Part shown: piece after piece, positions 1-4,585 of the stretch | Position numbering within the stretch: the first letter of the stretch is position 1 | Layout of the letters: each line of letters starts with the position of its first letter | NCBI GenBank assembly: GCA_031275955.1 | Contig: JAISNZ010000076.1 | Span: 1-8,679 of the forward strand | Reading direction: 5' to 3' | Source of the DNA: Desulfovibrio sp. | GTDB lineage: Bacteria; Desulfobacterota; Desulfovibrionia; Desulfovibrionales; Desulfovibrionaceae | Length of the DNA: 8,679 nt | Translations under genes and position numbers: made by a program | The notes under the pieces: model-generated | Database searches by the model: none | What the model was told of the DNA's origin: nothing | The model's input: the letters and a program-made list of their open reading frames with translations, nothing else

Positions 1-661
1 AGTCGCCGAAGTTCCAGGCCAGACCAGGCAGGAGGTTCTTTTCGAGATTTTCATCCGTGTAACAGGAATCGGCGGCAAAGAATAATTTGCCGGTTTTGGG
101 CAGGTTCACCATCAGGGACTGATGGCCGGGTGTGTGGCCTGGGGTGAAGTAGGTGACGATGCTCCCGTCCCCGAAGAGATCGAATTTGTCGTCTTCCCAG
201 CCGTGCAGGAAATGCCAGTCCACGGGTTTGTCGAAGTCCTTCCTGATGTACGCTCCGCGCATGAAGGAATCGGGCGTATAGGCGTAATGGATTTCATCCA
301 GTTGCACGATGTGTCTTGCATTGGGGAAGTGCCCCACGCCGCCGGCATGGTCCAGGTGCAGATGTGAAAAAAGGACATAGCGGATGTCCGCGGGGTCGAT
401 TCCCAGACTGCGCACGGCATTGACGCACCACTGCTCTTTGGTCATGACAGGGTCATAGGCGGCGAGAATTCCTCCCCAATGCTCCTCCTTGCGGTCTACG
501 ACCTCAAGGGCGTTGCCCGTGTCAAAAAGGACCTTGCCCTTGGGGTGATCGATGAGCAGGAAGGGAACGGGCACATTGAACTCCTTTCCTACATCAACGG
601 CGAAAGTGAAGTACTGTTTCTGGCTGAGCAATACGCCGCTCTCAAAAAGATAAAGCTTCAT
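1..661 (-). CDS. AttM/BlcC-type N-acyl homoserine lactone / gamma-lactone lactonase, partial (C-terminus beyond left edge)
   Basis: A metallo-beta-lactamase-fold hydrolase; 220 residues are visible with no stop before the window edge, of roughly 250-265 expected. The dinuclear zinc motif is S-H100-L-H102-L-D104-H105, followed by H176 in a TPGHTPGH segment and by D198. The 22-residue step from H176 to D198 and a Tyr three residues later (Y201) repeat the arrangement I recall for AiiA (H169, D191, Tyr194). Segments such as PVPFLLIDHP, HWGGI, IRKDFDKP and GDGS are typical of the AttM/BlcC subgroup, which opens acyl-homoserine lactones and gamma-butyrolactone. No signal peptide is seen, so a cytoplasmic enzyme is expected. 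The ATG at 661-659 is preceded by AGGAGAT at a good distance. The gene follows the CoA-transferase on the same strand after 147 bases, which fits lactone catabolism better than pure quorum quenching. The family call is firm; the substrate is inferred. The last metal-ligand His lies outside the window. Confidence 0.88.
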   Translation of the reverse strand, partial: MKLYLFESGVLLSQKQYFTFAVDVGKEFNVPVPFLLIDHPKGKVLFDTGNALEVVDRKEEHWGGILAAYDPVMTKEQWCVNAVRSLGIDPADIRYVLFSHLHLDHAGGVGHFPNARHIVQLDEIHYAYTPDSFMRGAYIRKDFDKPVDWHFLHGWEDDKFDLFGDGSIVTYFTPGHTPGHQSLMVNLPKTGKLFFAADSCYTDENLEKNLLPGLAWNFGD

Positions 662-808
662 GGTTCGTATCTCCTGGTAAAAGGTTGCTGTCCTGCCGCA
701 GAGCCGCCCGCTCCGGGGACGTTCACCCGTCATGCCCGGAGCGGATCTGCGCATCCGGCGGAAAAAGTCCCGGGACGAGGCCGGGCGGAAAATGGTCTCC
801 GCCCGGCC
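662..808. other. Structured gap between the CoA-transferase and lactonase genes
   Basis: These 147 bases hold no gene. They contain the lactonase Shine-Dalgarno (AGGAGAT, read on the minus strand) and two strong inverted repeats listed separately. I see no convincing sigma-70 or sigma-54 promoter for the lactonase here, so it is probably transcribed from the promoter upstream of the transferase, with the hairpins acting as an attenuating or stabilising element. Confidence 0.6.
710..742 (-). repeat. Strong intergenic stem-loop with a 3-base bulge
   Basis: GCTCCGGG (710-717) pairs with CCCGGAGC (735-742), and inside it GACG (718-721) pairs with CGTC (728-731). The result is a 12-bp stem with a 6-base loop and a one-sided ATG bulge at 732-734. 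It is GC-rich and would form in RNA of either strand. No T-run follows on either side, so it does not look like a standard intrinsic terminator. It lies about 50 bases upstream of the lactonase start on the minus-strand transcript. A role in mRNA stability or processing is possible but not shown. Confidence 0.55.
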
Positions 809-810
809 TC
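764..810 (-). terminator. Candidate terminator or processing hairpin at the end of the CoA-transferase gene
   Basis: A perfect 12-bp inverted repeat, GAGGCCGGGCGG (777-788) and CCGCCCGGCCTC (799-810), surrounds a 10-base loop. On the minus strand its first arm begins inside the transferase stop codon (TGA, 811-809). A run of five Ts occurs only about 10 bases past the second arm (read as CTTTTTCC), later than in a classic intrinsic terminator. It may terminate part of the transcripts, or protect the 3' end of the transferase message while some transcription continues into the lactonase gene. Confidence 0.5.
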
Positions 811-2110
811 AGACCCGCCAGCCGTAAATTTCGAGGGCCTCCCGCGCCAGTTCTTCCCGAAATTCCGGCGCGGCAACGGCGATGAGTGCCCGGGCCCGGG
901 CCGGATTAGTTTTGCCCTTCAGCTCCGCCACTCCGTACTCCGTGACGATGGTGTCCACGTCGTGCCGCGAGGTCGTTACGGGCTGGCCGCGGTCAAAGGC
1001 GCCGCAGATGCGGGAAATCCTGCCCTTGGAGGCCGTGGACGGCATGGCGATGATGCTGCGGCCGCCTTTGGAAAAAGAGGCGCCCCGGACGAAATCCACC
1101 TGCCCGCCCACGCCGGAAAACTGCCGGGGGCCCATGCTGTCGGCGGCCACCTGTCCCAGAAGGTCCACGGAAAGCGCGGAATTGATGGAGATGAGGTTGT
1201 CGTTCTGCCCGATCACGCGGGGGTCATTGACGTAATCAACGGGGTATCCCTCGATCAGGGGATTGTCGTTCAGCCATGCGTAGAATTTTTTGCTGCCCAT
1301 GGCGAAGGTGATGATAATCTTGCCCGGGTGCAGGGTCTTCAGCCTGCAGTTGACGACGCCCTTCTCCACCAGGCTCATCACGCCGTCTGAAACCATTTCG
1401 GAATGGATGCCCAGATCCTTTTTGTCCCCCAGAGAATGGAGCACGGCATCCGGAATGGCCCCGATGCCGAGCTGCAGGCAGGCGCCGTCCGGGATGAGTT
1501 CCGCGATGTGGCGGCCGATGGCGGCCTCCACCTCGCCGATGATCGGGGGACTAAGCTCCAGAAGGGGATCGGCGGAGTTGACGAAGACATCCACATCCGC
1601 GGCCTCGAGCAGCGCGCCTCCCCCGACATGGGGCATGTTGGGATTGATCTCGGCAATGGTCAGTTTGGCGCTGAGCGCGGCCTGCCTGGTGTAGTCCACG
1701 GAGACCCCGAGGCTGACTTTCCCCTGGTCGTCCGGCGGGGAAACGGTGATCAGGGCGACATCCACGGGAAGCGCCCCGCTCCGGAACAGGTCGGGGATCT
1801 GCGCGAAAAAGATGGGGGTGTGGTCGGCCCGGCCCTCGGCGACGGCGGCGCGCGTGCCGCCGCTCAGGTAGAGCCCGTTGAAGCGGAAACTCTCCTGGTG
1901 TTCGGGTTTACAGTATGGACTGTCGTTCAAGGCCACCATATGCACAATCTCCACATTGCGCAAAGAAGAACCCCTGTCCACCAGGGCCCGGACAAGGGAC
2001 TCCGGCGACCCCGCCGCATGGGCAAAAACCACGCGATCCCCGGATTTCACGGACTGAACGGCCTCTTCCGGGGTGACAGTGTTGCGGGCGATATGCTGCT
2101 GCCAATTCAT
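809..2110 (-). CDS. 4-hydroxybutyrate CoA-transferase / acetyl-CoA hydrolase family protein
   Basis: A 433-residue cytoplasmic class I-type CoA-transferase, the usual size for the AbfT/Cat2 family. It moves CoA between acetyl-CoA and a short (hydroxy)acid through a glutamyl-CoA thioester. The catalytic Glu is E238 in GIHSEMVSDG, the same number I recall for Clostridium aminobutyricum AbfT. The oxyanion and CoA-binding motif GVGGQVDFVRGA spans 333-344, and an N-terminal half with GDRVVFAHAAGSPESL near 24-39 also fits. The start at 2110 is chosen because AAGGAGG lies five bases upstream; the frame stays open to 2296 but that extension is not family-like. It is the first gene of a probable two-gene unit with the AttM-type lactonase, behind a sigma-54-type promoter. 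The neighbour favours 4-hydroxybutyrate (the product of gamma-butyrolactone opening) as acceptor. Butyrate, propionate or succinate cannot be excluded from sequence alone. Confidence 0.88.
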   Translation of the reverse strand: MNWQQHIARNTVTPEEAVQSVKSGDRVVFAHAAGSPESLVRALVDRGSSLRNVEIVHMVALNDSPYCKPEHQESFRFNGLYLSGGTRAAVAEGRADHTPIFFAQIPDLFRSGALPVDVALITVSPPDDQGKVSLGVSVDYTRQAALSAKLTIAEINPNMPHVGGGALLEAADVDVFVNSADPLLELSPPIIGEVEAAIGRHIAELIPDGACLQLGIGAIPDAVLHSLGDKKDLGIHSEMVSDGVMSLVEKGVVNCRLKTLHPGKIIITFAMGSKKFYAWLNDNPLIEGYPVDYVNDPRVIGQNDNLISINSALSVDLLGQVAADSMGPRQFSGVGGQVDFVRGASFSKGGRSIIAMPSTASKGRISRICGAFDRGQPVTTSRHDVDTIVTEYGVAELKGKTNPARARALIAVAAPEFREELAREALEIYGWRV

Positions 2111-2114
2111 GACG

Positions 2115-2141
2115 CCTCCTTCGGCTAAAAGGGAAAGGAGG
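2115..2141 (-). promoter_or_regulatory. Leader stem pairing with the CoA-transferase Shine-Dalgarno
   Basis: On the minus-strand RNA, CCUCCUU (2141-2135) is perfectly complementary to the Shine-Dalgarno AAGGAGG (2121-2115), with a 13-base loop between. The 7-bp stem would cover the whole ribosome binding site of the transferase, whose start codon begins at 2110. It may limit translation until melted or bound by something. A pyrimidine run opposite a good Shine-Dalgarno can arise by chance, so the regulatory role is inferred. Confidence 0.45.
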
Positions 2142-2142
2142 T

Positions 2143-2157
2143 CCGGATGCGATCCGG
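2143..2157 (-). repeat. Short leader hairpin near the predicted 5' end of the CoA-transferase mRNA
   Basis: CCGGAT (2143-2148) and ATCCGG (2152-2157) form a 6-bp perfect stem with a 3-base loop, extendable past one mismatch by two further pairs. It abuts the Shine-Dalgarno-pairing stem with one base between them and begins a few bases from the start predicted by the sigma-54 promoter. Such 5' hairpins often stabilise messages. Confidence 0.45.
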
Positions 2158-2171
2158 GCCGCTTTGGGCAG

Positions 2172-2187
2172 AGCAAAGTCCGTGCCT
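2172..2187 (-). promoter_or_regulatory. Sigma-54 (RpoN) -24/-12 promoter for the CoA-transferase
   Basis: Read on the minus strand the site is AGGCACG-GACT-TTGCT. It matches the RpoN consensus TGGCACG-N4-TTGCW at every defined position except the first base, with the required GG-N10-GC spacing. Transcription would start near 2161, giving a leader of about 50 bases before the ATG at 2110. The position, the strand and the activator-like dyads about 125 and 190 bases upstream of that start all agree. Desulfovibrionales are known to use many sigma-54 activators. Confidence 0.75.
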
Positions 2188-2273
2188 GCCGCAGAGGCTT
2201 CCTGCCCGGAAAAAAGAGACTCTGCCCCGTGCGATCCTGGCGCGAAGAAAAAGAAGAAGGGAAGGGCGGACGC

Positions 2274-2299
2274 ATTTTGATGCAAAAAGACATCAAAAT
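2274..2299 (-). promoter_or_regulatory. Perfect dyad, candidate enhancer-binding-protein site (proximal)
   Basis: ATTTTGATG (2274-2282), 8 bases, then CATCAAAAT (2291-2299): a 9-bp perfect inverted repeat. Its centre is about 125 bases upstream of the start predicted by the sigma-54 promoter, the usual distance for a bacterial enhancer-binding protein. The spacing differs from FNR sites (TTGAT-N4-ATCAA). The cognate regulator is not in the window. Confidence 0.6.
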
Positions 2300-2342
2300 T
2301 GTGAAAAAAAGAACCCGATCCGGGAAATACCTCCGGATTGCG

Positions 2343-2358
2343 GATGCGCACAGGCATC
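2343..2358 (-). promoter_or_regulatory. Second, weaker GATG-N8-CATC dyad (distal candidate activator site)
   Basis: GATGC, six bases, GCATC: the same GATG-N8-CATC core as the dyad at 2274-2299. It is centred 64 bases further upstream, close to six helical turns, so both would face the same side of the DNA. Only the core is shared; the AT-rich flanks of the first site are absent. This is suggestive but modest evidence. Confidence 0.35.
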
Positions 2359-2397
2359 ATTTCCTGAAGTCCGGCGCAAAGTTGATTCTTTTCCGCA

Positions 2398-2649
2398 TCA
2401 GATGGCCTGGCCCAGCTGAAAAAGATGCCCCGGCCCATCAGCCGTTCCTGTATATACTCCGCAATATCTTTGGCCCGGGGTGCCGCCAAAATCCAAATCC
2501 ATGCGGGCTTTCTCCCTGGCTTCAGCCAGGGCTCCGGCCCGTTCATTGCCGCTCAGAACTTTGATCACGTCCCAGGCTTTCTCAAGCGCGGGGCTTGTTT
2601 GCGCCGCACTCATCAGGGATATTTTATTTGCTCGCCGCAGTCGATCTTT
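2398..2649 (-). pseudogene. Decayed fragment of an Rpn-family PD-(D/E)XK nuclease / putative transposase
   Basis: An open stretch on the minus strand, bounded upstream by TAA at 2652-2650 and downstream by TGA at 2400-2398. Residues encoded by about 2613-2485 resemble the segment near the C-terminus of Rpn/TIGR01784-type proteins: a 'SPALEKAWDVIKVLS' helix followed by 'ALAEAREKARMD', matching the family pattern of P-x-x-x-x-A-x-x-x-L-x-x-L-S then REKA-x-x-D. The N-terminal nuclease core, about 200 residues, is missing. After about 2485 the frame turns to Gly/Pro/Thr-rich sequence unlike the family, so a frameshift or end decay is likely. Its first ATG (2613) has no clear Shine-Dalgarno. I read it as a non-functional remnant between the two operons. 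A small unrelated protein of 71 residues is the less likely alternative. Confidence 0.5.
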
Positions 2650-2655
2650 TTAGCC

Positions 2656-2661
2656 TTGACA
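2656..2661 (+). promoter_or_regulatory. Candidate -35 box of the dcw promoter
   Basis: A perfect TTGACA hexamer lies just upstream of the MraZ-type repeats and 80 bases before the mraZ start. I see no good -10 hexamer 16-18 bases downstream (the sequence there is purine-rich), so the call is weak. A promoter covered by the MraZ repeats would nevertheless fit known autoregulation. Confidence 0.25.
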
Positions 2662-2674
2662 CCAGGAAAGAAAT

Positions 2675-2720
2675 GGGGGAAGAAAAGGTGAAATGTGGTG
2701 ATTTGTGGTAAAAAATGGGA
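2675..2720 (+). promoter_or_regulatory. MraZ operator: five direct repeats phased at 10 bp
   Basis: Five-base units GGGGA, AGGTG, TGGTG, TGGTA and TGGGA begin at 2676, 2686, 2696, 2706 and 2716, each separated by five bases. Known MraZ sites in Escherichia coli are TGGGN repeats separated by five bases upstream of mraZ, so period and core agree. The array ends 21 bases before the chosen mraZ start codon, as expected for an autoregulatory operator controlling the whole dcw cluster. Five units is longer than the three of E. coli. The outermost unit (2676) is supported by its position as well as by sequence. Confidence 0.7.
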
Positions 2721-2741
2721 ATCTTTCCCCAGGGCGCGCCG

Positions 2742-3191
2742 ATGTACTTCCGAGGCCGAATCCTTCGCACTCTGGACCCCAAGGGCCGGCTCATGCTGCC
2801 GCCCGAATTCCGGGAGATTCTGGCGGCCCGCGGGGCTGACGGCAGGGTCGTGCTGACGACCTACGACGGTTGCGTGGTGGCCTTTCCCTATCCTGACTGG
2901 GAGAGTTTCGAGGACAAGCTGAACCGCATCCGCAACGCCCCCCGTCCCTTGCGCGATTTTCGCCGTCTGGTGCTCGGCGGGGCCGAGGAAGCGGCGCCCG
3001 ACCCCCAGGGGCGCATCCGTCTTTCCCGCGCCCATCTGCACTATGCGGCCATTGACCGGGAGGCCATGATCGTGGGGCAGGGGCCGCGCTTTGAGGTCTG
3101 GTCCCCGGCGCGTCTGGGCCCGATTCTGGAACAGACGGTGGATGATGTGGCCCAGGCCATTGCCGACTCGGGCCTTGATTTTGAGTTTTAG
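2742..3191 (+). CDS. mraZ: Transcriptional regulator MraZ
   Basis: A 149-residue DNA-binding regulator of the dcw cluster, built of two SpoVT/AbrB-like swapped-hairpin domains; MraZ forms ring-shaped oligomers that bind repeats upstream of its own gene. The two hallmark D-x-x-G-R motifs are visible: D12-P-K-G-R16, within FRGRILRTLDPKGR, and D87-P-Q-G-R91. The stretch RDFRRLVLGGAE (71-82) is also typical. The ATG at 2742 is preferred because the conserved FRGR begins two residues later and AGGG lies seven bases upstream. An in-frame ATG at 2715 lies inside the operator repeats and lacks a Shine-Dalgarno. It is first in the cluster, one base before rsmH, so it is likely co-transcribed with and controls everything downstream. 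Confidence 0.95.
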   Translation: MYFRGRILRTLDPKGRLMLPPEFREILAARGADGRVVLTTYDGCVVAFPYPDWESFEDKLNRIRNAPRPLRDFRRLVLGGAEEAAPDPQGRIRLSRAHLHYAAIDREAMIVGQGPRFEVWSPARLGPILEQTVDDVAQAIADSGLDFEF

Positions 3192-3192
3192 C

Positions 3193-4110
3193 ATGGAGCG
3201 CCATATTCCGGTTCTGCTGAACGAGGTCCTTTCCTTTCTGGAGATCCGGCCCGGGATGCGCATTCTGGACGGAACCCTGGGCCTGGGCGGTCACGCGGAA
3301 GCCATGCTCCTGGCGGCGCAGGCCGCCGGCATCGGGGATGCCGCCCTGCTGGGGCTGGATCGGGATGAACAGGCCCTGGATCGGGCGCGGGAGCGCCTTC
3401 TTCCCTTTGGGGAGCGGGCGGAGTGTGTGCGGGCCGCCTTTTCCGGAGTGGCGGAGGTTCTTCGTCTCAAGGGGTGGGAAACTGTGGATTTTGCCTTGGC
3501 GGACATCGGCGTGTCTTCTCTGCAACTGGACTCTCCGGATCGCGGTTTCAGCTTTCTGGCCGACGGCCCCTTGGATATGCGCATGGATCAGAGCGGGGGA
3601 ATGACAGCCGCGCGGCTGGTGAACCAGGCGCCCTTTGCCGATTTGCGGCGGATTCTGGCCGTCTTCGGGGAAGAGCCTCTGGCCGGCCGTATTGCCAAAG
3701 CCATCGTCGAAACCCGCGCCAGGGAGCCGATCCTGACCACGGGCCGTCTCGCCCGGCTGGTGGAGGCGGCTTATCCCGGCAGGTGGCGGGCCACGGCCCG
3801 CAACCACCCAGCCAGGCGCGCCTTTCAGGCCCTGCGCATGGAGGTGAACAACGAACTGGCGGAACTGGAGGCCTTTTTGCGCGCCATTGCGCCCCGGCTC
3901 GCCCCCAGGGGCCGGTTGGCGGTGATTGCCTTCCATTCTCTGGAAGATCGTCTGGTGAAACATTTTTTCCGGAGCGAGGCGGAGGGCCGCCCCGGCCGCG
4001 CGCCAAGCCTGCGGCTGCTGACCAGGAAACCCCTCGGCGCCTCCGCCGGGGAACGCGCCGCCAACCCCCGTTCCCGCAGCGCCAGACTCAGGGTCGCGCA
4101 GAGGATGTGA
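3193..4110 (+). CDS. rsmH: 16S rRNA (cytosine(1402)-N(4))-methyltransferase RsmH
   Basis: A 305-residue cytoplasmic S-adenosylmethionine-dependent methyltransferase (formerly MraW) that modifies C1402 in the ribosomal decoding centre. Visible hallmarks are the N-terminal HIPVLLNEVL (4-13), the SAM-binding loop DGTLGLGGHAEA (26-37), LADIGVSSLQLD (102-113) followed by RGFSF and GPLDMRMD (125-132), HPARRAFQALRMEVNNEL (205-222), FHSLEDRLVKHFF (248-259) and the C-terminal NPRSRSARLRVAQR. The length is normal for the family. The ATG is one base after the mraZ stop with no strong Shine-Dalgarno, so translation is probably coupled to mraZ. Its last codons overlap the alternative GTG start of ftsL. 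Confidence 0.97.
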   Translation: MERHIPVLLNEVLSFLEIRPGMRILDGTLGLGGHAEAMLLAAQAAGIGDAALLGLDRDEQALDRARERLLPFGERAECVRAAFSGVAEVLRLKGWETVDFALADIGVSSLQLDSPDRGFSFLADGPLDMRMDQSGGMTAARLVNQAPFADLRRILAVFGEEPLAGRIAKAIVETRAREPILTTGRLARLVEAAYPGRWRATARNHPARRAFQALRMEVNNELAELEAFLRAIAPRLAPRGRLAVIAFHSLEDRLVKHFFRSEAEGRPGRAPSLRLLTRKPLGASAGERAANPRSRSARLRVAQRM

Positions 4111-4115
4111 AGAAA

Positions 4116-4583
4116 ATGAAGGCCGGCCGCCTGTTGTCCTCCTTAGGAGAGAAGGTCCCCAAACTCTTCCGCTCCGCGCCGGAAGGGAAGGCCGCGGACC
4201 GGCCCGCGGGGCATCCGGGCTCTGGGGCGGGGGGCACGCTCCTTAAGCGCCTGCGGCTTCGCGTTCCCTCCGGAGAAGGGGCGCAGCGCGGCGTCCTGCT
4301 CGTGCTCATCGTTTCCGTTATGGGCTGTGTGGCCCTGGGGCTCACCCTGGTTTGGCTGAACACGGAACGCACGAGGCTGGCCCTGCGGGCGCACGCCTTG
4401 CAGAAGGAAGCTGATGCCCGGCAGGAGCTGCGCGCCAAGCTGGAGGTGGAACATGCCTCTCTTGTTTCTCCTGATGTTCTGATGAAAAAGGCCGCCGCCC
4501 TCGGCCTGCGGGCCGCCCTGCCCGGAGAGATCCGGCGGATGGAGCGGGACCCTTCCCCTGAACCGGACAGCGGCGGAAAATAG
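4116..4583 (+). CDS. ftsL: Cell division protein FtsL (divergent)
   Basis: A 155-residue bitopic membrane protein. A basic, Gly/Pro-containing cytoplasmic segment (1-58) is followed by one hydrophobic span, GVLLVLIVSVMGCVALGLTL and adjoining residues (about 59-81). A charged heptad-like coiled coil comes next (about 84-113), then PDVLMKKAAALGLRAALPGEI (119-139), which matches the usual FtsL ending in which a short helix precedes a 'LGL..P' segment. FtsL joins FtsB and FtsQ to activate FtsW/FtsI in the divisome. Sequence conservation in this family is low, so position between rsmH and ftsI carries much of the call. ATG 4116 has AGAGGA ten bases upstream. GTG at 4107, overlapping the rsmH stop as GTGA, would add three residues. 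The cytoplasmic tail is longer than in E. coli FtsL. Confidence 0.82.
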   Translation: MKAGRLLSSLGEKVPKLFRSAPEGKAADRPAGHPGSGAGGTLLKRLRLRVPSGEGAQRGVLLVLIVSVMGCVALGLTLVWLNTERTRLALRAHALQKEADARQELRAKLEVEHASLVSPDVLMKKAAALGLRAALPGEIRRMERDPSPEPDSGGK

Positions 4584-4585
4584 AC

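Larger units (their letters stand above)
2111..2741. other. Divergent intergenic region between the lactone module and the dcw cluster
   Basis: About 630 bases separate the two divergent units and no intact gene is visible. From left to right it contains the transferase leader hairpins, the sigma-54-type promoter, two GATG-N8-CATC dyads, a decayed Rpn-family fragment, a TTGACA hexamer and the MraZ-type repeats. The stretch 2188-2273, including a purine-rich segment around 2244-2268, shows nothing I can assign; I found no match to the IHF consensus there. Confidence 0.7.

Noticed and set aside
479..1390. 303-residue plus-strand frame across the lactonase/transferase junction
   Set aside because: It runs antisense to two well-supported genes and through two hairpins, with low-complexity composition and no domain.
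2111..2296. 62-residue N-terminal extension of the CoA-transferase
   Set aside because: It would read through the predicted sigma-54 promoter and leader, is not family-like, and the internal ATG at 2110 has an ideal Shine-Dalgarno.
2274..2299. FNR/CRP-type binding site
   Set aside because: The half-sites contain TTGAT and ATCAA, but with 10 bases between them rather than the 4 needed for FNR.
2318..2338. 6-bp inverted repeat ATCCGG-N9-CCGGAT between the two upstream dyads
   Set aside because: Different core and spacing from the GATG-N8-CATC sites, short and GC-rich; chance is a sufficient explanation.
2514..2531. 7-bp hairpin CCCTGGC-TTCA-GCCAGGG
   Set aside because: It falls within the Ala/Glu codons of the Rpn remnant and has no T-run; probably coincidental.
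1908..2546. 212-residue minus-strand frame overlapping the transferase N-terminus
   Set aside because: It is out of frame with the transferase, and its C-terminal part is a shadow of that gene. The upstream part may include frameshifted Rpn remnant sequence but shows no clear family match.
2715..2741. Earlier in-frame start for mraZ
   Set aside because: The ATG lies inside the last operator repeat, lacks a Shine-Dalgarno, and would add nine residues before the conserved FRGR.
2613..3263. 216-residue minus-strand frame opposite mraZ
   Set aside because: Antisense to the clearly identified mraZ; no recognisable domain.
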